From Thysanoteuthis rhombus (taxonomy: Eukaryota > Mollusca > Cephalopoda > Oegopsida > Thysanoteuthidae): a stretch of DNA of 64,000 nt. A program made the translations under genes and the position numbers. Below are positions 23,010-34,816 of this stretch, in pieces. The first letter of the stretch is position 1; every line of letters starts with the position of its first letter. The notes under the pieces are model-generated. The model searched no databases. It saw only the letters and a program-made list of their open reading frames with translations, and was not told the DNA's origin. The stretch is taken from positions 45,267,179 to 45,331,178 of the forward strand of contig OY735207.1 in NCBI GenBank assembly GCA_963457665.1. The letters are read 5' to 3'.

Positions 23010-23218
23010 GAAAGAATGCCAGACAACTGCTGGACATCATAACGTGAACCCTCAGAGAGACTATGCGAAAGTGTGGCCGACAGAAAATAAGTTGGTGTGA
23101 CAAATTGGACCATCTCAGAGAGTACTGGCTCTGCAACGCCCATGATAGAGAGATTTGGCGAATCTTGCGGAAGGTCCAGCGATAGACGCTAAAGGGATGA
23201 TAATGATGATGATAATTA
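23010..23218 (+). pseudogene. RTE LINE, sense 3' segment of the twin-primed copy
   Basis: Starts at GAATGCCAGACAACTGCTGG, coding RMPDNCWTS, and runs through the C-terminal domain to CTAAAGGGATGATAATGATG, the degenerate TGA tail. Its start falls where the inverted segment stops in element coordinates. Confidence 0.88.
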
Positions 23219-24599
<1,381 letters not shown>

Positions 24600-24814
24600 C
24601 GTAGAAGTTTACAGTATGAGTCACGAAAAAATGATTAAATAATGTGTTTTCTACTTTTACAACCACGGACAATGACTTCTTCATAGTATGAAACTGCAAA
24701 TTGTAAAATAACATTGTACTCCTCTAAACTTTTTTCTAGAGATCTTTTTTGATTTTTTCGAAATTTTCGTAATTTTTCCGAGTTTTTTTCGGCCTTTTTT
24801 TTTAAAAATGTTGT

Positions 24815-25650
24815 GTAAGCGCTACCGGGCACACCATTGGCTTAGAACCTTGCAAATTCGCATAATCACTCCGCTATACATCTCCAGAAAGCAGTTTTTA
24901 TTTTTTATTTTTGTAAATTTTAATAAATTTTTTCTTAATTGAGTCTATGTTTTTTCCGGATTTCTTAAAAAAGAAACCCTTGTCGGCACACCATTTGTCC
25001 AATAACCTTATAAATTCTTACGAGTATTCCATTAGACATATTCTGAAATTTTTTCCTATCATTTGAATTTTTTACCTGAATTTTTTGTGTTAAAAAAAAA
25101 CCCAAAAAAACTCTCCCGTATCAGCGCTACCATGACGCAACTTTTGGCATAAAACCTTGCAAATTCACATGAGTGCATCTTGTAGACACTCTCTTTTTAA
25201 AAAAAAATTCTGAAAAATTTTAGGGTACGAGTATAGTTTTTTTTTCTAATGAAATAGTTGCAGTTGTAGCAGAGGCATACAAATATGGTCGCACGCACTT
25301 CTTTTCTATTTTACAGCGGGCGAATTCAGGTCAAGAAGTTATTGTCATTATTGTTATTATTATTCATATATTTTTATGAGATGTTGTATTGTAAACCAAG
25401 GCGTCTTAAAGTCGGGGTTAGGACACTTTCGAGGATCCTATTAAAGTCACAGAAATATCTTGAAATCTTGCTTTAAAAAAAAATGGTTTTATGAATTTGA
25501 AAAAAAGATGCTTTTTTTTTCGAGGAAAAAAAAACTTATACATAGGGATTTTTTAATTATTGTATAATTGTCTCAGCGCCACCGGACATACTATGGTGAT
25601 TTATCTAATGGATGGTGTGGTATAACTGTCTATTTATATTTTAGTCTATA
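24815..25650 (+). repeat. Degenerate tandem array, units about 140-165 bp
   Basis: Similar unit starts occur near 24819 (GCGCTACCGGGCACACCATT), 24985 (CGGCACACCATTTGTCC), 25122 (GCGCTACCATGACGC) and 25575 (GCGCCACCGGACATAC). Three share an ACCTTGCAAATTC or ACCTTATAAATTC phrase about 30 bp in, followed by A/T-tract-rich filler. Nothing coding. Confidence 0.65.
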
Positions 25651-26262
25651 CACATTTGTATACAAATTTATTGGCGGTTCATTGTCTATAAAGATGCAAC
25701 TATCGCCCAGTTGTACCTCTTTAATCTGGTGCTCGTTGGTTCGGAAACTTTCATGGCCCGGCACATTTTGAATCTGTTGTCATTGGTTTGTTAATCTGCT
25801 ACTAAAGCTCTTAGTTCCGGTTTTAAATCGCGGTTTAAACCATAATTCAGTTCGATGTTTTAGCATAAAATTAGTCATGACTTTATTGTTTTTCATAAAT
25901 TCATAAATTATTTTAAATAAAACCTATTAAAAACACGAATAAACAAATAATTTTCATTTATTATAATATAATTGATATTATAGAAATAAGATTTGAAAAA
26001 AATAATGTTCTGTTTTCGATACTGTTAGATAAATCGGTTAACTGTGGTCCAGCCATGTCTGGATCCCAAATTTACCGGATTTAAGAGGTACACCTGTATA
26101 ACTATTGATTTAGAACCTTACTGACTGTTTCTCGGTTGTAGTCATGTGCTAGACTAGGTTTAGTTTTGTTAATATTGATAATAAAACAGCAATTTATGGA
26201 GCGGGTATCTATGTCTCTGATGTTCTTATGCTCTTGTGAGTTTTTAAAAGCTTATTTTGCTT
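25651..26262. other. Unrecognised DNA
   Basis: The phrase near 26050-26100 with AAATTTACCGGATTTAAGAG adjoins text like that at 25700. No gene recognised. Confidence 0.4.
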
Positions 26263-26264
26263 AT

Positions 26265-26578
26265 GCTTAAACTTTGATGGAGAGATCACAAGACAGCACA
26301 ATATATTTGGTGAAAACAGGAGTCTGCGACATCATGCAATCCATGAGAAAACTCAAATTGCAATGGGCTGGTTATGTTGCAAGAATAGCAGCTAACTGAT
26401 GGACATCACAGCATGGATCCCTAGGAATCAAATGCGAAATTAAGGCCGGCAGAATACAAGATGAAAAAACGAATTTGACAAGTTCAGAAAGTATTGGCTC
26501 TGCGATGCCCATGATAGCAGATCTAGCGAATCTTAGGGAAGATCCAACGACAGACGATAAAAGAGTTATGATGATAGT
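26265..26578 (+). pseudogene. RTE LINE 3' fragment
   Basis: Begins in the WRDHKTAQYI region (GGAGAGATCACAAGACAGCA), continues through LKLQWAGYVARI and the RKYWLCDAHD segment, and ends ACGATAAAAGAGTTATGATG. Several indels. Same family and orientation as 12.0 kb. Confidence 0.88.
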
Positions 26579-28378
26579 GGTGTTAAGCATTAACACTATA
26601 TTAATGATCATCGGTTTATATCGACACAAGAGGAGGCTCAACTGTTGAAGATACCGGATCTTGGCGTTTCCATGCCCTAGTTGCGTTTATGTTTCTCATT
26701 AATAAAGAAAAAAAGAAAATGAAATTCTATGTAAAAAAGTAATTTACAGAAGCAAATTGAATTGAGGAGACTTCGAAAGGTCATAAAAATAAAAGGCACG
26801 GTTGAATGATATTTGATCAGATATTTTGATAACTTATAATCATTGGCGTCCACTGCCACTTTTGTCGGGCGGGTGGGGTTCGTATATCACCAGAGGGTAG
26901 GAAAAAATATACTCTGAATATAACTTAGTTGCAACCCTGCTACACGATAGTCATCCCACCCGCCATTTGTAATGCAAGCAAGAACGACCCACTGTATGAT
27001 ACAGATTTCAGATGGTGCACTTGGTGACCGTTGACCGAGATGCATGACCTGACCCCGGGGTGACACGATAGCGTGAGTACCAGCGATTGACAACACCTTT
27101 TTTTCTTAACGGGAACAGTAAGTTGGAGTTACATAAAACAATTGTACGGTACCATTATCATTTGTTCACTGTGAGGTTCCAACTTGAAAACCCTTTGCCC
27201 TTGATTAGAAGGCCTGATCTGGTGAGCCCCGTTTGCCCCCCGCCCCAGTCAGCGGACGCCAATGGTTATAATCCTTTTGACTCTATTGATCTAACAAAAT
27301 CAAGTATTTGAAATCATGGATACAAAAAATCGTATTGTTCAACAAGGATTTTTTTTTTAGGAATCCGTCTTCATATGGTGCCATTTAATTTTAAAGAACT
27401 CGTCTTGGCTGAGAAAGTAGGCCAGTGGCTTCCTAGAAGCCAACGAAATTGAATCCACTCACCCAGTTTTGTTTTTCTCTTCTGTTTCTCGGTCCCATCT
27501 TTATTCTGAATCTCCCGCCTACTTTCTTGTGTATGTCGCCAGGAACAAACAAACAAGTATCGGCTTCTCAAGGTGCCCTCGACCGCGGAATCTTAAAGTT
27601 CACGTAAAGTAAGCCGAAACTAATGTTTACACCTGAATAATCGACTCAAAAGTTCCTGTGAAGAATACGGTATATACATAAGTAGTATTAAGTAGGAACC
27701 AGATCTTATCATATTACACTTTTCCCCACGCACACATTCATAGCTAATACAAACAGGAAACATTTCCATTGAAAAAAAAGGTATGATGATGGTTAAAATG
27801 TGGTGGTGCTTGCAGAAATCGTCTGCTGGTGAAAATGCCGGCCATATAATGTACAATATTAAATAATTCCAGTGACTCAATACAGTCACAAAATTGCTTC
27901 TATCTTTCCTGAAAATGAAGCTATTAAATTCTTGACATTAACTTTCTAATCTTCAAACAGCCGGATACAATAAAGCACTTCCTACGCTCTCATTCTGATT
28001 AGAAGTTGGGATAAATCTTTGTGCCATAATGTCACCTGCAGAATTGTTCTGTCTTCAAAACATTTTGTGGTTGCTTCTCTGGGTTTGCCTGGAGTTATTT
28101 AACAAAGTTGGTCTGGTAATAGAGAAGAGGGCGGGGGAACCAAGCGAATATCGAATTTACTACACCAGCGGAAAGTCTGCGAAACTATTTAGTTAACCAT
28201 TACCCCGCGACTAGCATTCTTCTGCTTGTCTGTTTGTGTATTAGAGGTAAACATCAGTGAAATAGATTTACATGGAAATATATCTTTAAGATATTCTTCA
28301 AGTATTTTCTTTTTTCAGTGGGCTTTTAGAAATTACCGATTTTTAGAACAAAATCTGTGGCCATAAGTACAGCAACAT
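26579..28378. other. Unrecognised DNA
   Basis: The stretch around 26930-27250 is less AT-rich than its surroundings and has open frames in both strands, but no domain or splice pattern I trust. No RNA gene seen. Confidence 0.4.
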
Positions 28379-28380
28379 AC

Positions 28381-28795
28381 CAGGCCTGTCAGGAAAGTAT
28401 CCAGTCATCTTGAATATCTCCAGAATCGTTTGTGTGGCCTTGATGTAATTTGGCTACTAATCAGAAGTACCTAACTGGGCATGCGTTAACAGAAGCTCTC
28501 TCGTATGAGTAAGCTTGTCTATTGTGTGATCGTCGCATTCACAATGTATGAATGAAGAGATCAGTGAATGTACATCAAGGCTTTTTGGCAAAAAAATCCC
28601 ATCACCCAAGTCTGGCATTTCACCTACAGTCCAGATTTGACCCCTGGTGACTCGAAAGAGAGGAGATTATTATGGATGAGATTAAAAAGAACACAACGAA
28701 ACAACTGTTGGCAATTCCAAAATGAGACTTTGGGACTGTTTTGAAAAGTGGAAGGGACGCTAGGTGGTATGTCTGTGAGGACCCAACCGAACTCT
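28381..28795 (+). pseudogene. mariner-type transposon, internally deleted, with left terminal repeat
   Basis: CAGGCCTGTCAGGAAAGTAT at 28381 matches the terminal repeat at 51101 (AGGTGTGCCGGGAAAGTAT). After only about 240 bp the sequence encodes the C-terminal end of a mariner transposase: YSPDLTPGD near 28625, then KEHNETTVGNSKMRLWDCFE and KWKGRW. The YSPDLxPxD motif normally carries the third catalytic Asp. Most of the N-terminal DNA-binding and catalytic region is deleted, so it is MITE-like. Confidence 0.75.
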
Positions 28796-29310
28796 TCCTT
28801 ATCGACACAGAAAAAGCTATTCTTCGACGAGATCAGTGGTGATGATGGAAAATGGATTTATTACAAGAATTCCATACAATAAATACATTGTGGCCACTTC
28901 GAGAACAGCCTTTAACGTTAACAGTATCTTTTTTGGGTTTTGTTGGATTCTTTCGAGCTGCTGAAAATTCGACAAATTGATACTGCGTCATTCAACTATT
29001 CAGTGTTACGCTACATTGAATAATTGACTCTTTTGAATGACGCATAGGAACAGAAAAGTTCCTTTTCTTGGTCAGCAAGTGATTTTGCTGCATGACAACG
29101 CTCATCCCGAAGTTGCAATCTGGCAAACGATCGTGGAGCAGTGATGAAAAGTAATTCTAGGTATTATTCAGATCCGTTGCCTTTAGACTATCCCTCATTC
29201 CACCACACCTAACACTCATTGTCTGTTCAGAAGTTCCAAATAATTCAAGACATCGAAAGTTTTTCCGAGAAATTTATAGAATAGAAAAAAATTATCTTAT
29301 TCGATGGATT
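28796..29310 (+). pseudogene. mariner transposase catalytic-domain relic
   Basis: Blocks in order: ISGDDGKWIYYKN near 28833 (first catalytic Asp region), GFVGFFRAAENST near 28935 (GVVYYELL-like), and LLHDNAHPEVAIW near 29085-29125 (second catalytic Asp). A weak third region follows. Because it sits after the C-terminal end of the previous fragment, it is a second mariner fragment or a rearranged part of the same one. Stops and shifts throughout; no right terminal repeat found. Confidence 0.78.
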
Positions 29311-29363
29311 TACTTGGATAAAAAATTGCAAAAAAAAAAAGATACTGGAAACCTTACATTGAC

Positions 29364-29368
<5 letters not shown>

Positions 29369-29428
<60 letters not shown>
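29369..29428. repeat. (TA)n microsatellite
   Basis: Pure TA run left of the terminal palindrome at 29471. Confidence 0.97.
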
Positions 29429-29433
<5 letters not shown>

Positions 29434-29470
29434 TCTGTTATAGGCATTTAGGAAAACTTAGATTCGGTGA

Positions 29471-29597
29471 ATAGGTATTTATTCAGGGACGTTTCGTCGG
29501 GACTGGCCAAACATTTTCAGTGAGTTGATGTGATTTTTCTCAACTCGCTGAAGATGTGGGGGTCGCTCACTACGACACGTCCGTGAATAAATACCAC
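29471..29597. repeat. Penelope-type terminal palindrome
   Basis: Arms of about 55 bp (29471-29528 and 29540-29597), each running from GGTATTTATTCA through GGACGT to a GAGTTGA end, face each other across an 11-bp loop. Read outward, each arm has CTGAAGATG, a GTCGGGAC-like or GTCGCTCAC segment, ACGAAACGTCC (GACACGTCC in the right arm) and AATAAATACC, like the ends of Penelope-like elements. (TA)n tracts lie on both sides. Confidence 0.75.
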
Positions 29598-29677
29598 CCA
29601 ATCTTTATTTCCTTCATTGTCCATAAAGGATCTTTCATCATTATGTCTGATATAACTTATCTATCCAATAATACAAT

Positions 29678-29680
<3 letters not shown>

Positions 29681-29739
<59 letters not shown>

Positions 29740-29775
29740 TGTGTATATGTGTGTGTGTGTATGTGCACGCATATA

Positions 29776-29824
<49 letters not shown>

Positions 29825-29857
29825 GTGTGTGCGTGTATGTGTGTGCATGTACTTATA
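29681..29857 (+). repeat. (TA)n(TG)n complex microsatellite
   Basis: TA, TG/CG and TA blocks alternate. Coding-looking frames here are repeat translations. Confidence 0.97.
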
Positions 29858-30262
29858 AATAAGGAATATACCGTAAAATATGGTATTTAAAGTAATTCTT
29901 ATGTATATACATATGCCGGGAGGGATTCCAGTTTATCATTAGATTTTATGTTGTAATATATCAACTTTCGAATGAATGGATAAATAATTAATCATTCAGG
30001 CTCGAGCGAATCGAGGCATCGGTAAGTCGAAATGTATTCTGGCGGAATAAAGACGAAAAGATAACGAATATCACACAATTCCTTCTTGTAAACGAAGAAA
30101 AATGTCTCACACTGCCATTCCGTCTCTCAGTGGAGCGCTTGTCGTTTATTACTGAACTAGTTCATCCATGTGGTCGGAGAACAACAACAGCAGCATTATT
30201 TGAATATTTTCGCAATCGCACTGTACTTAAAGAATATCGAAAACATTATGTTTCCTTGTTTA
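29858..30262. other. Unrecognised DNA
   Basis: No motif identified. Confidence 0.4.
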
Positions 30263-30264
30263 TG

Positions 30265-30460
30265 TGCCTTTTAGCGTCCGTCGCTGGGTATAGATCTTCC
30301 CCGAGATTCGCTACACCTCTCCATCACGAACGTTGCGGAGTGAATACTCTCTGAATTTGTCTAGTTCGTCAAGCCATCTTATTTTTTGCTGGCTACAGTT
30401 TCGCATACGATTTCCAGAGATCCACGTGATTGGGATTTCTTTCCTGGGGTATTCATGGAG
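30265..30460 (-). pseudogene. RTE LINE 3' fragment
   Basis: On the minus strand the extreme C-terminal RTE domain (RNC and QKIRWLDELDKFREYSLRNV) up to TTAGCGTCCGTCGCTGG. No tail repeat remains. Confidence 0.85.
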
Positions 30461-30549
30461 ATTCGTTGGGTGGAGGTTTTTTTGTAAACTTTCACAAGCC
30501 CTCAGCAATAATTTTTATGAAATCTTGGCCCTCTCTTACTCGCAAAAAA

Positions 30550-30850
30550 AAAATCTAATCAATAATGATTCTGTGGTCCCTCTGATGAATTCAATCTTTC
30601 AAGGATCGCAATAAATTTTTAATTGGATTCAAGTCAGGAGACTGACTAGGTCACTGAAGCACCTCTACATCGCTCTGAACGAGTCATTCGAGAGTTATTT
30701 TTGCTGCATGTTTCGGGTCGTTATCTAGTTGAAGAGTCGAACCTTTTTCAAGCTCCAGCTGTGGCACTGAAGAGAATACATCACTCTGATAGATCGCTCC
30801 ATTCATGGTCCCTTCAGTCGTACAACTGAAAGAGAAACACCACGATCTTT
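30550..30850 (-). pseudogene. Tc1-type transposase fragment
   Basis: The minus strand encodes in one frame a glycine-poor lead-in, LQLDNDPKHAAKITLE (second catalytic Asp in the DND motif), a TGA in place of Trp, LVQSDVEVLQ, a second TGA in place of Trp, PSQSPDLNPIKNLLRSLK and an IHQRD-like end. Tc1 elements have PDLNPIE, where Glu is catalytic; here the codon has become Lys. N-terminal DNA-binding region and terminal repeats are absent. Confidence 0.92.
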
Positions 30851-31077
30851 TGGAACTTACCTATGTGCAATCATATCATGGGTGAATTTACATATTGTTA
30901 TTGAAAAGAAATCTAATCTGATCTAAATTATCAAGTATTTACACCAATGTTGTACAAAAGTGACCCCACAAGATTTAAAGTGAGTAGTTTTTCAGGATTT
31001 ATGACTGTGATATATTCAGAAGAGCACAGCGACGTCATTGTGTGCCAGTGAAAAAAATATAAAAATGATCCTAAAAA
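30851..31077. other. Unrecognised DNA
   Basis: Nothing identified. Confidence 0.4.
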
Positions 31078-31345
31078 ATAAGACATGAAGATATAAAATG
31101 ACAGCACCTAAGATGACATACCGCGACATAAGATTACATTCAATGGTATAAGATGACATAACTTGACATACGATGACATAACACGACACGCGATAATATA
31201 ATATGAAATGTGATGACACAACACGACACAAGATGACATAGCAACTGTGCATTTCCTAATACTAGAAATTCACATGTGGTGACATAACATGACACAAGAT
31301 GACAAAACATGACATATGTTGACACAATATGACATAAGATTACAG
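31078..31345 (+). repeat. Degenerate TGACATA-type satellite
   Basis: Short units such as GATGACATAACACGACACAA recur about every 10-11 bp or 20-22 bp for some 260 bp, with one foreign interruption at 31225-31275. Confidence 0.9.
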
Positions 31346-31768
31346 TACATGATAAACCATGATGACATGAAGATAAAAGATCGTTTTGATATGACCGTGC
31401 AACGCGATTTTTGTTTCTGAGGTGTGAGTGTTATTTTCTATTTGGTTATGCCCAGGATGAGTCTGCAAGGAGGTTTTATCAAATTTCCAGCCATCTTCGC
31501 CTTTGGAGTAACATTCAAGTAAGTTCCCTGAGCTGTCTGAGACAAAATAGATAGATTACAAAATATCCATGTTCTGATCACAAAAGCGAAGTTTGAAGGT
31601 GAAAATAACCATTTTGTATACTTCGTAAACACAATCAATCCAAAAATAACACTTATTGCCCAGGGACAAAAAAAAGTTGCTTTTTTTTTTTTTAAACTGT
31701 TGCATAGTGTAATTCCTCATACCAGAAATTCAGACTGAAACATACACACCACAGTATACGATACCATC
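31346..31768. other. Unrecognised DNA
   Basis: T-tract near 31681. No gene seen. Confidence 0.4.
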
Positions 31769-31769
31769 C

Positions 31770-31811
31770 CCCTCTCTCTCTCTCTGTCTCTCTTTCTCTC
31801 TCTCTCTCTAA
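31770..31811 (+). repeat. (TC)n microsatellite
   Basis: TC dinucleotides with GTC interruptions. Confidence 0.95.
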
Positions 31812-32306
31812 ACGGTAGTCTTTTCAATTTAGCTCTGAAAATTGAGGAAAAAAGCTAAGCAAATTGTGGGGAAAATGATATCAAGAACGAAAACCCCCAA
31901 AAGCAAATAAGCAGACAAAAACATTCCTCAAAATAACCAGAAATAAAATGTTGGGTATTGAATGTTTAAATTTCTTTGATGGAAATTCTTTTCCCATGTT
32001 CGAAAATTTGGGTGTGTTATAGAGTGGCAAAAATATAAGAAATTAAACCCGAAACGATGGTAATAATTTGCTTTTCTTAGAAATATAAAACACTGAAACC
32101 GTATCGAAAGGGCTTGAATCAAATTTGATATACAACTAATCATCCTCTCTCTTAACATCCGCCCACGTGCTTGGGACCAGATACTCTCCTCTAAAATTGT
32201 TTCTACTCAAACGTGTACACACGAGCTCACACATGGATACTGAATTACTGTAAGCTGAAATAATATACTTTATTGCCCTAGACACAAGGAGACTGTGTGC
32301 TTATAT
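31812..32306. other. Unrecognised DNA
   Basis: Nothing identified. Confidence 0.4.
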
Positions 32307-32307
32307 G

Positions 32308-32412
32308 TCAGTGTGTGTGCGTGTGTGTGTGTGTTTGTGTATATGTTCGTGTATCAGTGTGTATGTGTGTGTGTGTGTGTATGTGTGTGCGCACACGCAC
32401 GTGTGCTTGTTT
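32308..32412 (+). repeat. (TG)n microsatellite
   Basis: TG dinucleotides with several single-base interruptions. Confidence 0.95.
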
Positions 32413-33065
32413 GTGTCTGCAATCCTTTAAAGAAAGTCAAAGACCAAACTATTATAATCCGCGCTTCGAAGATCGAGTTATGTCTCCACCCAAAATTTGG
32501 GTTGTTCATACCATCAGACCCGTATGCGGTTCCGTGTGAGAGTAGGTGTGACTCGTGTGACTTATTTCGTTTGCCCCTGAGGCTATGATTATCTTCCACG
32601 ATGCTGTTCATACAGAACGTGGCTGCGTAAGTTGGAACCTATGAGTATGTGCACACTATATCCGCTGTAATGTTGCCTACAAGTTTCGGGTTGGAATCAT
32701 TTGCCATTACTCACCTCCAATTTCCAAAAAGAAATATAAGTTGAATATACGTATTTTAACTTGGGCCGATTTGATTTTTAATTATAGTTCAAAGTTTAAT
32801 ATAAAATGAAATTTAATAAACCATACACCGATGATTGAATCATTTTAAAAATCTACTTCAGTATTAACAATAAGTGCTTAGTTTGAGAAACATTGAGAGT
32901 GTCCCCCCACAAAGTATTGCTGAGGGTCAGGATGATTGTGTTCTGTGTTGAGCAAGTGGAGAAAAATAGTGTTAAAAGGTTGATCGGTGTCCCTTTTCTA
33001 GGTTCATATGGAACCCATTGTCAAAGCTTTGTCAACTTATCAGTCATGGCATGAAAATTGAAGTG
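32413..33065. other. Unrecognised DNA
   Basis: Minus-strand open frame to 32611 has no recognised motif and runs into the TG repeat. Confidence 0.4.
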
Positions 33066-33113
33066 TATATATATGTGTGTGTGTGTGTGTATGTGTGTGT
33101 GTGTGTGTGTGTT
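33066..33113 (+). repeat. (TA)n(TG)n microsatellite
   Basis: Short TA then TG run. Confidence 0.95.
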
Positions 33114-33247
33114 CTAGAAAGCTTTACAGCTTCAAACACAAAATATATATAAAACTTTTTTCCCCAAAAATATCATTTCGGTCAATTGTTTCCTAATATC
33201 AGTTCTTCGGTGTTTTTTATGTGCTTTACACAGAATTTGATATTATG

Positions 33248-33252
<5 letters not shown>

Positions 33253-33302
<50 letters not shown>
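33253..33302. repeat. (TA)n microsatellite
   Basis: Pure TA run. Confidence 0.97.
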
Positions 33303-33304
<2 letters not shown>

Positions 33305-33441
33305 TACCCAGATATTTGAGGAATTCCGAAAGTATCTGCAATATCAACAATTCTAAATTTATCCGTTTATTTATTTTAAAACGAACCTATTTTGAATTTA
33401 TTGAGCTGATAGAGAAAAAGATGTCCCTTCAGATGGACCAT

Positions 33442-33443
<2 letters not shown>

Positions 33444-33491
<48 letters not shown>

Positions 33492-33512
33492 TAAACTAAA
33501 CTAAACTAAACT
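33444..33512 (+). repeat. (TA)n followed by (ACTAA)4
   Basis: TA dinucleotides to 33490 pass into four ACTAA pentamers. Confidence 0.95.
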
Positions 33513-34364
33513 TAATCTGACGTATACAAAATAAAAAACACACTTGCAGTCCTCTTGGTTCACAAAGAATACTGGTTATAGGGTAGCGGCAAAAGTCAAT
33601 ACTGCATAAGCATCGCGTGGGTTATCCGATTTCCATTAATTTTGGGGTAACAGCGCGTATAACTCTACATTTACTAAATTAAGAACTTAATCATGATGAG
33701 GATTAGGTCTTCCTACCTATCTACACACACACACACACGTGTTCGTGTGCATATATAGATTATTGGATAGATTGTGCCTCACAAAGACCAAAGGATGTTT
33801 ATTTTATATAAGAATTATTCCAAGTATTCGGACACACGTACATACGCACATAAAGTAGAGTACACAGAAGGGCTCATATGCCAGTCTGTTTTCTTGTGTC
33901 GTGTATGCTAAAACATTTGAAGCGGACTGTAGTACGCGTTCTTGGGAAAAGAAGGGCGTTGCCTATAATGAAGCACAAAGAGACATGGCCAACCAACTTG
34001 GGTTCGTCGTGATTTTCAAGGTTGGTAGGATAAACAGTGGGTGCTTTCTTGTTGATGTTGTGGGTTGGCAGCTGTCAGGAAGGTGAGTGATGGTGCCTCT
34101 GAATTCGCATGAATTGGCAACTCATAGCCGTTACTGGTAAAAAAAAGAAGTTTTAGGCAAACTTGGTGTATATATATATATATACGCATATATGTACATG
34201 TATATATACTATATATAGCACAAACCAGGTTTGCCGAATAACATAATATAATATAATATTAAGCGATGTCTGAAAGGTGATGGATTTATTTCATAGAGTG
34301 CTCGATACATTCAACTTTAAACTATAAGTGTTTAGCTGGTTTGGAGTGGAGCTAGAAAATCAAT
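33513..34364. other. Mostly unrecognised; one possible exon
   Basis: Short CA run at 33724-33738. A plus-strand open frame at 33901-34086 ends at a strong donor-like AAGGTGAGT (34080-34088). I recognise no domain and no partner exon. A TA/CA interrupted run lies at 34170-34215. Confidence 0.35.
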
Positions 34365-34365
34365 A

Positions 34366-34491
34366 GAAAGTAGATTCGCTACACAAACACATTTATGTTT
34401 CTGTCCTGTTTGGGCTTCTTCAGGCGAAGTGGAGAGGCCCTAACAGGGCAGAAACATAAATGTCTTTGTGTAGCGAATCTACTTTCTACTA
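34366..34491. repeat. Palindrome, arms about 45 bp
   Basis: GAAAGTAGATTCGCTACAC at 34367 and its complement ending at 34491 bound arms with one or two differences around a 34-bp loop with CTTCAGGCGAAG. Each arm read outward contains a GGCAGAAACATAAATGT-like segment. The layout (CTGAAGAAG, then GAAAC, then the border) is like the Penelope-type termini at 29.5 and 34.9 kb. Confidence 0.85.
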
Positions 34492-34506
34492 TTCATGTAT
34501 ATATAA

Positions 34507-34508
<2 letters not shown>

Positions 34509-34552
<44 letters not shown>
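34509..34552 (+). repeat. (TG)n microsatellite
   Basis: Pure TG run. Confidence 0.97.
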
Positions 34553-34553
<1 letters not shown>

Positions 34554-34744
34554 AATCCTGAGATCTTGCCTAGATGTTCAAGGGATTAAAACATATTGAT
34601 CAACCTGATCATCTGTCAAAATATCTAGCCTTTCCCTAACATTTCCAAACATTTCTCACTTCACTATCAAAAGGGAATAAACAACCCCATTTTAGTTTCT
34701 TTCATTTCATGCCTTAAGTTCTCCGAACTTTAGGGTAACACCCG

Positions 34745-34745
<1 letters not shown>

Positions 34746-34814
<69 letters not shown>
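34746..34814. repeat. (TA)n microsatellite
   Basis: Pure TA run bordering the 3' end of the Penelope-like relic. Confidence 0.97.

Positions 34815-34816
<2 letters not shown>

Noticed and set aside
31078-31345. CRISPR-like array
   Set aside because: Short repeats without constant repeats and unique spacers, in a eukaryotic repeat context.
33491-33512. Telomere-like (ACTAA)n
   Set aside because: Only four pentamers at the end of a (TA)n tract; not the TTAGGG type expected of most animals. A simple repeat.
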